Program-made: the position numbers and the translations under genes
The notes under the pieces: generated by a model
Told to the model about the DNA's origin: nothing
Databases searched by the model: none
The model's input: only the letters and a program-made list of their open reading frames with translations
In this document: positions 14,899 through 22,111 of the stretch, piece by piece
How the letters are laid out: every line of letters starts with the position of its first letter
How positions within the stretch are numbered: the stretch's first letter is position 1
NCBI RefSeq assembly: GCF_001683915.1
Contig: NZ_LXTT01000036.1
Location: 1 to 42,731, forward strand
Reading direction: 5' to 3'
DNA: 42,731 bases
DNA from: Allomuricauda sp. CP2A
Lineage (GTDB): Bacteria > Bacteroidota > Bacteroidia > Flavobacteriales > Flavobacteriaceae

Positions 14899-16926
14899 CT
14901 AGTTAAATAATTTATTGAAAAATGCATTGTGTCTTTCTCTTGAGACTTCCAGCAACTTTCTGAACGTCATTACCTCTAAATTCAAATTTAACTTTGGTAT
15001 GATTTTAAAATAAGTTCCGAATGGTGTTTTTTCCCATCCCTTATCCTCGTTAAACTGTTTTAAATTGGTTGGCAAAACATCCACAATTATGAAACCGAAT
15101 TTCGGTGTGTTTTTAGTTACTATGACCTGATTGCCCTTGTAATTCTTTTTATCTTGTTGATATAAGAATTCATCAAAGTAAGGTTCAATCAAATCTGAAA
15201 ATTCCCATCTATAATTGCCTTTACGTTTTTGGTGTGCCACTTCTCCAGGTCTTTTGAACTCAAAAATTACCATTGAATTTATCTCACCGCTATTTTTATC
15301 TCCAAAACCAATTGGATTCTCAAACATTTGTGGGTTGTCAATCATTACCAAATCAGCCTCTTTTCTGCTTTTCTTTTGTGAGTATGAAGTGATTGATTTG
15401 TCTGAGGCAATGAACTTATAATTTAGAAATCGTTCGTCCAGCAACCATAAATTGTGGTTTTCATAAACCACATCGTTGCTGGTCAAGCCCATAGGAAAAA
15501 TGAGATTGTGAACATCTTCTTCCAATTTGTAATTTCCGTTTTCATCAGCATCTAAAAACTTTTCAAACAGCTCAATTATAGCCCTTCTTCTAGTCATATA
15601 ATCAGCTAGACTATCGACGTCATAGGCTGTTTTCTCCTTTATGTCGTCCTTAATCTGATTTATCGTTTCCTCATTTACCTGCTTTTCATTGATAAACTTG
15701 TCAATATGGTTTTCGACTTTTTTTCGAGCAGTATAGGAAATCTTATAAAGGTGTTCTTCGAGCTTGTCCTCAGATAAATTCGGTGGAATTGAATTCAGTA
15801 CTTCAGGCTTTTTTAAAAAGCTCCTATATCTAGGTGCCTTCTCTTTTATGTAACTTTTAATTTCCTCTTGACTTCGCTCTCGTGACTTCTTTACAAACTC
15901 ATTGTACTCATCTTCTAACACTTTGGTCAGATTTTCCTCTATTTCTTGGAAAGATAATGGTGATGAATTGGCAAATAGTAAGTTTTCTTTTTCTTTTGGA
16001 ATGTTGAAGCCATTCCGAGTGCTGAACGACTTTCGATTCAGATATTCGGATACCACATAAACATCAAGAAAATATAGACTGCCATTTCTTGAGATGGGAT
16101 AGTTAAAAAGACTATTGAAGTTTTTAATGTTTTTTGGATTGCCTACTACCCTTGAATTTGCGCAATAATGAACGTAGTTATTCTTCCTGTTTCCCTCTTT
16201 GGGTGTCTTAGTTATATATATCTTGAACTGTTGTTTCTTGACCTCGAAATTCCGTTCTTTTTCTTTTGACACTTTGGCATAGAGGTCATTTATAGACTCT
16301 GCTCTACTGCTTTCTTCGTCATAAATCATAATCTTCGGAAGTGAATCGTTCAAGTAGTAAATTAAGCAGTGTTGCATAACACTTTCAGCAATGTCTTCGA
16401 TTTTAAGTGCTGATTTCTGTCTAATCACTTCATTGAAGCAATTATCGAGTCTAACTTTGGTCTTGAACACATCTTCCTCTGATTTTTCAGAAGTTATAAG
16501 GTTGACCTCGTCCTTTGTGTTAAACTCAAATTCCCTGTATTTCCATACTTGATTCTCCAAATAGTTACTCTCTACCTTCAGACTTTCAAAAGCTGCTAAA
16601 ACGGTAAATCTTCCTATTCCTTTGCAACCAAACTCCTTATTTGCCTGCGAGAAAGGGGTTTCAAATGACCTGTAATTTTTGTCGGTAAAACCTATACCAT
16701 TATCCGTAATGACAAAGCTGTCGATGGTTTTAACACTGTCTAACAAATTAGTCTGTGAAGGCAAAGCCCCGCGAATTATCTTGATTTGAATTTCTTTCTC
16801 ATTTGCCGGAAGAGAAGACTGTTGCAGACTTATGATGGAATTTACAACACACTCCAACATTGGAAGCAAAACATCGTCAGCTGTTAAGTCAACAGTCTCG
16901 ACAATATTTTCCGCAGGTACAATCAT
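14899..16926 (-). CDS. GHKL ATPase fused to PD-(D/E)XK-like nuclease domain (candidate defence protein)
   Basis: A 675-aa protein. The N-terminus is an Hsp90/MORC-type GHKL ATPase: N-box LECVVNS (E25, N29), G1 box ITDNGIGF (D75), G2 box GCKGIGRF (G100-G105). The middle (about 330-470) is a charged helical region. The C-terminal 150 residues show a PD-(D/E)XK-like core: EADLVMI (D525), then MVIFEFKRP (E556, K558), then NQVIVT. GHKL ATPases coupled to restriction-like nucleases are known in bacterial anti-phage systems, so defence is plausible; the exact family was not identified. It is ICE cargo on the strand opposite to tra, upstream of the split AlbA_2 gene by 11 bp. Confidence 0.7.
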   Translation of the reverse strand: MIVPAENIVETVDLTADDVLLPMLECVVNSIISLQQSSLPANEKEIQIKIIRGALPSQTNLLDSVKTIDSFVITDNGIGFTDKNYRSFETPFSQANKEFGCKGIGRFTVLAAFESLKVESNYLENQVWKYREFEFNTKDEVNLITSEKSEEDVFKTKVRLDNCFNEVIRQKSALKIEDIAESVMQHCLIYYLNDSLPKIMIYDEESSRAESINDLYAKVSKEKERNFEVKKQQFKIYITKTPKEGNRKNNYVHYCANSRVVGNPKNIKNFNSLFNYPISRNGSLYFLDVYVVSEYLNRKSFSTRNGFNIPKEKENLLFANSSPLSFQEIEENLTKVLEDEYNEFVKKSRERSQEEIKSYIKEKAPRYRSFLKKPEVLNSIPPNLSEDKLEEHLYKISYTARKKVENHIDKFINEKQVNEETINQIKDDIKEKTAYDVDSLADYMTRRRAIIELFEKFLDADENGNYKLEEDVHNLIFPMGLTSNDVVYENHNLWLLDERFLNYKFIASDKSITSYSQKKSRKEADLVMIDNPQMFENPIGFGDKNSGEINSMVIFEFKRPGEVAHQKRKGNYRWEFSDLIEPYFDEFLYQQDKKNYKGNQVIVTKNTPKFGFIIVDVLPTNLKQFNEDKGWEKTPFGTYFKIIPKLNLNLEVMTFRKLLEVSRERHNAFFNKLFN

Positions 16927-17054
16927 TTAATAACATTTTTTGGTGGCGTACAATATAATCATATCAGAGTTCAGATTTTGCTGAAAAACATTTTTTCTTT
17001 TTATAAGCGAGATTTAAGAGCGTACTTTAACCGCACAAGTTCAAGCATAAAACG

Positions 17055-18497
17055 TTACCCAAATATCGACCTCGCATCATCATAAACCCTTTCAAAATTC
17101 GCTCTCAAATCTGAATCGGAATATCGCTTTGTGTCCTGTGGAAGCTGCCTTCGAATCTTTGGCAAACTGAATCGTACTTTCTTGTCCTTCCCATCGGCAA
17201 ATGTGACGAACTCACCTTGTTTGAGCCTAAAGAAAATATCTGCTCTTCTTTTGGAAACCTCTCTTTCGCCTTTGGTAATTCGGGTATCGGTTTTAAAAAT
17301 GTTGGCGGCCTTGCTCACGCTCTTAGTAGGATTTTTGATAATTTCAAAAAAACGTTCGTAATACTTTGCCGTGTCTGGGTCATTGACCTTGCCAAAGAAT
17401 TGATAGGAAAGGTTGCTCAAAATAGCCTTACTTGCCTTGTCGCCATACATCATATCGTTTTGGATTTTATCCTGCATTACATAAATGGTGGCAATGTCAT
17501 AGCTTCTTAGTGTGGCAGGAATGCGGTGCATATTCAGCAGCCGGATTGTCGGCGCTTCTTCCATCAACAAAAACGATGGTTTAGAATTACGCACACTCAT
17601 CTGTTTGGTGATGGTGTGGATGATGGTAGCGATTACTGGCGAATAAGAGGTTTCAAATTTGGGATTGTTCACCACCGAAATCACGGCTGGATTTTCTTCA
17701 TCATTTATGTTCAAAGGCACTTCATCCGCAGACAATGCCATAAAAATACGTTTAGTGCTGATGCGTTTTAACGCATTGGCCAAGGTACTTTTTACACCAG
17801 CTGTTTGACGTTCGGAATCCTTTCCGCTAATGAAAGCATCTGCCATTGCTCTCGATGTGGTATTGGTTTCAAGAAACTGGACCAGGCTATCGGTATCGAG
17901 CATTTGATAAATCGCAATTAAATGGGGCAACGTGCAGAATTGTGGATAATCAGCTTTCAATTTCCAAATCAATCCGCCAATCAAACCTTCGGCAGCATCG
18001 TTAAAGAATTTGGTTGTTCCGGTGGTTCCCGATTCTCGTTGTTCCAAAAGATTTTCAATGAGCACCCTTGATACTTCGTTGACGCTTTCCTCATTTTCCA
18101 GATACTTAGGTGCAATTGGATTTACCCGATGGATAATCCTATCAAATGAAATGACCTTCATTGGAACATTGCTATCGGCAAAAAGCGGGTATGCCATTTC
18201 GGTCAGCTCAAAATTCTTGTAATCGTGAATAATGCCACAAAAACTGTTTTCACGAAAGTGTTTTAAAAATCCATAGACCACGCTTTCGGTTTTCCCACTT
18301 CCTGCGGATCCGATAACGGATGCGCCACGTTTTATGTTGTCGATTTTAAAGCTTCCCGATTTTGTCGGGAACTTGACTTGATACTTTTTTTCGGTTTTAT
18401 TCCTTGGTTCACTATCATAAAGGGCATAAGACAATATGGCCACAGACAGAATTGGCACTACAATATAAATCACTATTTCTATCAATGACCAACTCAT
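17055..18497 (-). CDS. mobC: type IV coupling protein (VirD4/MobC-like)
   Basis: A 480-aa coupling ATPase that delivers the relaxase-DNA complex to the secretion channel. One clear transmembrane helix (residues about 5-27), Walker A GSAGSGKT at 63-70, Walker B FLLMEEAP near 310, then a TraG/TraD-like QFFGKVNDPDTAKYYERFF segment. It is short compared with the 600-700 aa usual for coupling proteins and has one rather than two or more N-terminal helices. It overlaps the relaxase gene by 4 bp (ATGA), as expected for a mob operon. Confidence 0.88.
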   Translation of the reverse strand: MSWSLIEIVIYIVVPILSVAILSYALYDSEPRNKTEKKYQVKFPTKSGSFKIDNIKRGASVIGSAGSGKTESVVYGFLKHFRENSFCGIIHDYKNFELTEMAYPLFADSNVPMKVISFDRIIHRVNPIAPKYLENEESVNEVSRVLIENLLEQRESGTTGTTKFFNDAAEGLIGGLIWKLKADYPQFCTLPHLIAIYQMLDTDSLVQFLETNTTSRAMADAFISGKDSERQTAGVKSTLANALKRISTKRIFMALSADEVPLNINDEENPAVISVVNNPKFETSYSPVIATIIHTITKQMSVRNSKPSFLLMEEAPTIRLLNMHRIPATLRSYDIATIYVMQDKIQNDMMYGDKASKAILSNLSYQFFGKVNDPDTAKYYERFFEIIKNPTKSVSKAANIFKTDTRITKGEREVSKRRADIFFRLKQGEFVTFADGKDKKVRFSLPKIRRQLPQDTKRYSDSDLRANFERVYDDARSIFG

Positions 18498-19525
18498 ATC
18501 CCAATAGAGCTTGATTTGACTGCAATCTCAGCACCTTTTCGTAGCCGCTTAAACACTCGAAGCGCCAATTGCGCCTTACTGGTCGGAATGTTTGGAATTA
18601 GCGGAATACCCGACTTGCCCATTATCTTAAAAGCCAAAGCCTTTTCATTGGCCGGCAATTTCATCAAAGCTGCAAAGTAAAGTTTCGGGTTCTTCATAAA
18701 ATCTTTCTTCGCTTTGTAGGTTTCCGCATAGTTGCGTTGGTAACCGAAAGTTTTGTCAAAAGTCTTTTCTGCACGCTCAAAAAATTGGTCACGGTTAAAA
18801 CCACGTTTTACTTTTTTACCGTGCATCTCTACTTCAGATGCTTTGTGTTTGCTTCCAGGGGAAAGGCTGAAGGAATTGGATGCATCCTTTCGGCTGACAA
18901 TAATATGAATGTGACTTTGGTTTCCGTGTTTCTTCATTCCCTGGACAATACGTTTCCCATTCAACTGATGTGGTGCTTCTTTTTCCAACTTTCCTATCGT
19001 CAGTTTTAATCGGTCAATATTGCCTGTTGCTTGACCTTGTTGAATGCGCCTGACTTCTTGTTTCAATTCAAGAATCTTGGTAGCAAAAGGTTGGTTTTCT
19101 CGCACCTGAAAATCCGTACCCTTAAAAGTCCGTTGGTGTTCAATTTTAGCGAAGTACTTGATATCATCTACGGTTACTTTTCGCCCATTGATTTCCCTGT
19201 TGAAACTGGCTGCATAATCTTTCATCAGCTCACGGGTATATCGTTTTAAATCTTCGCTATTGTTCGCGAGTTTACGCAATTCGTGTTTTGATGGACTGAC
19301 CGTGATGGAATAAAATTTTGGTTCTTTCTTTTTGAGCTTTGCGGTATTTCCGTCTATCTCTTTGATCACTTCTTTAGCCGAAATCTCATTGCCATATTGG
19401 TTAAAGAAATGTTCCATATCTTCCTTCGTCAAACCCCCATTTTCCTTTTCGAGATAGTCCACAAAATCTGCTGAGCTCTGACTGTAATTCGTTCCTAATT
19501 TTTGTGCGGTAATATTGATATACAT
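18494..19525 (-). CDS. mobB: MobB-like relaxase (DUF5712)
   Basis: A 343-aa protein of the DUF5712/MobB group. The metal-binding triad appears as SHIHIIVSRKD (H205, H207), the HxHxxxS signature of relaxases of the MOBP/MOBV type. The N-terminal YINITAQKLGTNYS and FYSITVSPSKHELRKLA match the family; the nicking tyrosine is not certain. Basic C-terminus (residues 270-343). It lies between the RHH accessory gene (11 bp upstream) and the coupling protein (4-bp overlap). It nicks oriT, most likely in the hairpin-rich region upstream of 19918. Confidence 0.83.
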   Translation of the reverse strand: MYINITAQKLGTNYSQSSADFVDYLEKENGGLTKEDMEHFFNQYGNEISAKEVIKEIDGNTAKLKKKEPKFYSITVSPSKHELRKLANNSEDLKRYTRELMKDYAASFNREINGRKVTVDDIKYFAKIEHQRTFKGTDFQVRENQPFATKILELKQEVRRIQQGQATGNIDRLKLTIGKLEKEAPHQLNGKRIVQGMKKHGNQSHIHIIVSRKDASNSFSLSPGSKHKASEVEMHGKKVKRGFNRDQFFERAEKTFDKTFGYQRNYAETYKAKKDFMKNPKLYFAALMKLPANEKALAFKIMGKSGIPLIPNIPTSKAQLALRVFKRLRKGAEIAVKSSSIGI

Positions 19526-19536
19526 AGCCTGTATTT

Positions 19537-19917
19537 TTAAAGTTGGTTTGAATTATTTCGCTTTTCGCGAAAGCGGACTTCCTTCTTTTCTTCAGTGAAT
19601 TTCTTTTCCAAAATCAAGGGTTTCTTTTTAGGCTCTTCCATCTCAAAAAGGGATTGCAACATCGCTACCGTGGGTTTGGTTTGGGTCTTTTCGACATCAC
19701 GCATAATGGCAATGACGGCATTGATACGCTTCAATAATTTGGCTTCGATGGTGCGCCCCGTTGGTCCTAAATTTTCTTTTGGTGAAATCTCATTGTAGAA
19801 GAAAAAATCGAGGATGGCTTCCATCGCTTCGGTGTGTGTCTTGAAGTGTGTTCTTGAGAATTCCTGAAAACGTTTTGCCGTTTCCTTCTTGAACCTGATG
19901 CCAATGAATGTGTCCAT
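19537..19917 (-). CDS. BfmA/BtgA-family mobilisation protein
   Basis: A 126-aa DNA-binding accessory protein. The N-terminal 45 residues (FIGIRFKKETAKRFQEFSRT then HFKTHTEAMEAILDFFF) look like a ribbon-helix-helix, followed by EAKLLKRINAVIAIMRDVEK and a basic tail. This is the BfmA/BtgA family, which helps the relaxase bind oriT in Bacteroides elements. It heads the mob operon. Two TTTGTCGCAAATC direct repeats just upstream of its start (19928-19940, 19970-19982) are candidate sites for its own binding. Confidence 0.82.
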   Translation of the reverse strand: MDTFIGIRFKKETAKRFQEFSRTHFKTHTEAMEAILDFFFYNEISPKENLGPTGRTIEAKLLKRINAVIAIMRDVEKTQTKPTVAMLQSLFEMEEPKKKPLILEKKFTEEKKEVRFREKRNNSNQL

Positions 19918-20347
19918 ATTTCGCCCATTTGTCGCAAATCCTTTCCGAAAAATGGTCGTTTTGAGGGCGTTTGTCGCAAATCGCTGAAAATCAAAAAATC
20001 AAAATAATTTTAAACAACTGATTCTCAATACTTTGAAAACGAAAAGGAATCCGTAACATCGCGCAGCGTGTTACCCTCTTGCTATTCCTTTTCGTCAGCC
20101 GAAGGCTGACAAAAATCCATACAATCCAGCTCAAAAGCTGATTGCCATTTTCGAGGAAATAAAATTTCCGATACGTTAATTTTCGATGGGTACGGTTATC
20201 GGCGAAAGTCAAAAAGTGGATAACTGTACTTAAATTGTATGCTGTATTTCAGCGAAATAAAGATACGATTTTTTCGTGATTATGAATGCACTAAAAATGA
20301 AAACACCCCTGAAATTTCAGAGGCGCATTTCGTTCAAAAAACATCAT
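19918..20347. other. candidate oriT region
   Basis: A 430-bp gene-free stretch upstream of the mob operon. It contains the direct repeat TTTGTCGCAAATC (19928-19940, 19970-19982), each with a TTTG-TCG-CAAA symmetry; a perfect 12-bp inverted repeat ACGAAAAGGAAT (20039-20050) / ATTCCTTTTCGT (20084-20095) that encloses GTAACA / TGTTAC (20053-20074); and a tight hairpin GTCAGCC-GAA-GGCTGAC (20094-20110) with no T tail, so not a terminator. Position and structure suit an origin of transfer. The nick site is not identifiable by eye. Confidence 0.55.
20306..20323 (-). terminator. terminator-like palindrome after 20348-20545 gene
   Basis: CCCCTGAAATTTCAGAGG (20306-20323) folds into a stem on the minus strand and is followed by a T-rich stretch (TGTTTTCATTTTT in minus sense). 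It lies 24 bp beyond the stop of the 65-aa gene. Confidence 0.5.
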
Positions 20348-20545
20348 TCAGATATTAAATACATAGGTATAGGAATATAAATTCCGTAACGCTTCCTCGT
20401 CAAGCATTTGGTCTAAATTGGTATGGTGCTTGGTAGCATAGTCCATCAAATCCTTGCCATATTTTTTCTTGACATCTTCCTTGGAATTGGTAAGCAAACG
20501 CTCTTGCGCTTCCTCGCTCAAATCGGTAAAATTTAGATAAATCAT
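20348..20545 (-). CDS. small hypothetical ICE protein
   Basis: A 65-aa acidic, helical protein (IYLNFTDLSEEAQERLLTNS ... DVKKKYGKDLMDYATKHHTN ... EEALRNLYSYTYVFNI). No membrane segment or signal peptide. I recognise no family; such proteins occur next to ssb and mob genes in Flavobacteriia elements. It follows the DUF6876 gene by 12 bp on the same strand. Its place between oriT and ssb makes it one of the first genes that would enter a recipient if transfer proceeds in this direction, so an early-establishment role is possible (inference). Confidence 0.6.
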   Translation of the reverse strand: MIYLNFTDLSEEAQERLLTNSKEDVKKKYGKDLMDYATKHHTNLDQMLDEEALRNLYSYTYVFNI

Positions 20546-20557
20546 AGCATATCGATT

Positions 20558-20938
20558 TTAGTATTCGCTTGGTAACATCAGCGTATCGTTCACAAAGAAC
20601 ATCCGCAATTCATCCAGTGGAAAATCGGTCGCATTATAACGGTGGGTTTCCAAAATATTGTCGTTACCATCGCTGTAAATAATTTCAGCTTCGTAACCTG
20701 TATAGTCCTGTTTTTCTTCGGACATTCTTTTAAAGTCAATCGTGATAAACTTACTTCGGTTCATCAGACTTTTAGCGATTACCGAAGCATCCGTTATGAG
20801 CCAAAAACATTCGGCGACTTCGGACAGGTATTTCAGCCCATCTGTAAATCGGGTTCGTAGTAGCGGTATTTGGTAGAACATTTCAGTTCCCGTAAAATAT
20901 TGCAACCGCTCTTTTATTTCGTTAACTTGTGCTTTCAT
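20558..20938 (-). CDS. DUF6876-like protein
   Basis: A 126-aa cytosolic protein with the pattern RLQYFTGTEMFYQIPLLRTR, FTDGLKYLSEVAECFWLITD and SDGNDNILETHRYNATDFPL, which resembles the DUF6876 family found on Bacteroidetes conjugative elements. The function is unknown. It is transcribed towards oriT, downstream of ssb, separated from it by a terminator-like hairpin at 20970-21001, and precedes the 65-aa gene by 12 bp. Confidence 0.65.
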   Translation of the reverse strand: MKAQVNEIKERLQYFTGTEMFYQIPLLRTRFTDGLKYLSEVAECFWLITDASVIAKSLMNRSKFITIDFKRMSEEKQDYTGYEAEIIYSDGNDNILETHRYNATDFPLDELRMFFVNDTLMLPSEY

Positions 20939-20969
20939 TGTGATTTCTATTTAGAAATTAAGAATGAAA

Positions 20970-21001
20970 AGAGGGCGAAACTTTCCACAGGTGCGCCCTC
21001 T
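20970..21001 (-). terminator. terminator-like hairpin downstream of ssb
   Basis: AGAGGGCG (20970-20977) pairs with CGCCCTCT (20994-21001), loop 16 nt. In minus sense it is followed by TTTTCATTC; in plus sense by TTCTTTT. It sits 12 bp past the ssb stop, so it best fits ssb termination on the minus strand. Confidence 0.6.
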
Positions 21002-21012
21002 TTCTTTTAAGT

Positions 21013-21360
21013 CTATTCGTTACCATTCTTTGTACCCAACAATAGGATTTCGTTGGCTTCGATTTCGGTTACGTATCGTTTGATACCGTCCTTATCCTCA
21101 TAGCTTCGGGATTTCAGTTTTCCGCTTACGCCTACCTCTTTTCCTTTGACTACATACTTCTCTACAATTTCAGCAGTCTTGCCCCAGGCAACTACGGTGT
21201 GCCATTCGGTGCTTTGCTCTTTCTCGCCTTTCTTGTTCTTGTAATATTCATTTGTGGCAAGTGAAAAACGGGCTACTTTGCTTCCGCTTTCAAGGTTCGT
21301 AATGGTTGGCTCTTGACCAACGTTTCCAATCAGTTGTACGTGATTTCTTAAAGTACTCAT
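21013..21360 (-). CDS. ssb: single-stranded DNA-binding protein
   Basis: A 115-aa OB-fold protein: LRNHVQLIGNVGQEPTITNL, KVARFSLATNEYYKNKKGEK, STEWHTVVAWGKTAEIVEKY and VGVSGKLKSRSYEDKDGIKR are the standard SSB strands. It stops directly after the OB fold and lacks the acidic C-terminal tip by which chromosomal SSBs recruit repair proteins, typical of mobile-element SSBs. It protects the incoming single strand after transfer. Its upstream side is an unusual hairpin-rich 620-bp region (see 21431-22050). Confidence 0.92.
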   Translation of the reverse strand: MSTLRNHVQLIGNVGQEPTITNLESGSKVARFSLATNEYYKNKKGEKEQSTEWHTVVAWGKTAEIVEKYVVKGKEVGVSGKLKSRSYEDKDGIKRYVTEIEANEILLLGTKNGNE

Positions 21361-21376
21361 AACTAAAAATTTAAAG

Positions 21377-21416
21377 CCTGCCTTGTCGGCAGACAGGGTT
21401 AATAATTCCCTGTTTA
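21377..21416 (-). promoter_or_regulatory. two hairpins in the ssb 5' region
   Basis: In minus sense a hairpin ACAGGG...CCCTGT (outer arm pair near 21394-21415) is followed by a second, CTGCC...GGCAG, within a 21-bp element at 21377-21397. That element recurs nearly unchanged at 32479-32498. The second hairpin ends about 16 nt before the ssb ATG, so it is likely in the leader. Confidence 0.45.
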
Positions 21417-21430
21417 ATTCAATTGAGATG

Positions 21431-22050
21431 AAATTTTAAGGGGTGTTTGTTTGATTTCTTTCGTGCGTAGCACAATGGGTGATGTGGGTTTTGTCAAGAC
21501 TTTCAGGGAATAAATCAGGTGTGTCTGCGACGTAGTAAAATGCTCGCATTTTCAAGGAAGTAGATACCTTATTTTTCGCTGAAACCTGCCACGGTCTTGA
21601 CAAGTTCCATAAGGGCATTAGCAATTCTTTTAAAGCCAGTTGCGACCCGAGCGTACCGACAGTTAAGCGAGGTGAGCGATTGGGTTTAATGTAGAATTGG
21701 TTATGCACTGCCTGTTTTTCGATGCCCCGAAAAACATTCAAGGCTTCATCCATTATAAACCCCTTAAAATGTGTGGGACAGCGCCTTGGTTTTTAAGAAT
21801 TTTCGAGCTAGGGCTCAAGAAGTTCTTGCCGCAAATTCTGTTAAGAAAATCGAGGTGCTGGTCTTCCGATTTGGTAAGGCGGACTTAATTCACAATTTTG
21901 GCTCGGGAATGTAGTGTTCCTTCCCAGCCCAGGCGGGAAGGGTGAGCGGAATGGAAAGCTAAAATTGGGGATTGTGTCCAAGACAGTTGCAGTGAAGCTC
22001 TTTTCCCGGAATGTAGAGAAACGGAATGTAGGGGAATGTGCTGAGCGGTC
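21431..22050. ncRNA. hairpin-rich non-coding region upstream of ssb (candidate structured RNA or ssDNA element)
   Basis: About 620 bp without a convincing gene and densely packed with inverted repeats: TTGTCAAGAC (21491-21500) / GTCTTGACAA (21594-21603), continued by TTTCAG (21501-21506) / CTGAAA (21579-21584), enclosing AAAATGC-TC-GCATTTT (21537-21552) and AAGG/CCTT (21554-21570); then TGTTTTTCG/CGAAAAACA (21713-21736), CAAGAA-G-TTCTTG (21816-21828), CCTTCCC/GGGAAGG (21919-21941), and GGAATGTAG at 21906, 22008 and 22023. The strand is not certain. A structured RNA, a long ssb leader or a single-stranded promoter would all fit. Confidence 0.45.
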
Positions 22051-22054
22051 TAAT

Positions 22055-22089
22055 TAAAAAAAAAGCCTTCCTAAAAATAAGAAGGCTTT
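22055..22089 (-). terminator. rho-independent terminator of the efflux operon
   Basis: Minus-sense stem AAAGCCTTC / GAAGGCTTT (22081-22089 with 22062-22070, loop 10 nt) followed by a run of T (22055-22064 read on the minus strand). It lies 22 bp after the stop of the RND transporter gene. Confidence 0.85.
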
Positions 22090-22111
22090 ATACGTCAGAA
22101 CCACTAAAGGA

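Noticed and set aside
20094..20110. Hairpin GTCAGCC-GAA-GGCTGAC as terminator
   Set aside because: No T run follows on either strand; it fits better as part of the oriT candidate.
19991..20212. 73-aa minus-strand frame
   Set aside because: Covers the inverted repeats of the oriT candidate; no family resemblance.
21436..21753. 105-aa open frame on the minus strand upstream of ssb
   Set aside because: Composition looks non-coding, it lies across the nested inverted repeats, and no domain is recognisable. The structure explains the sequence better.
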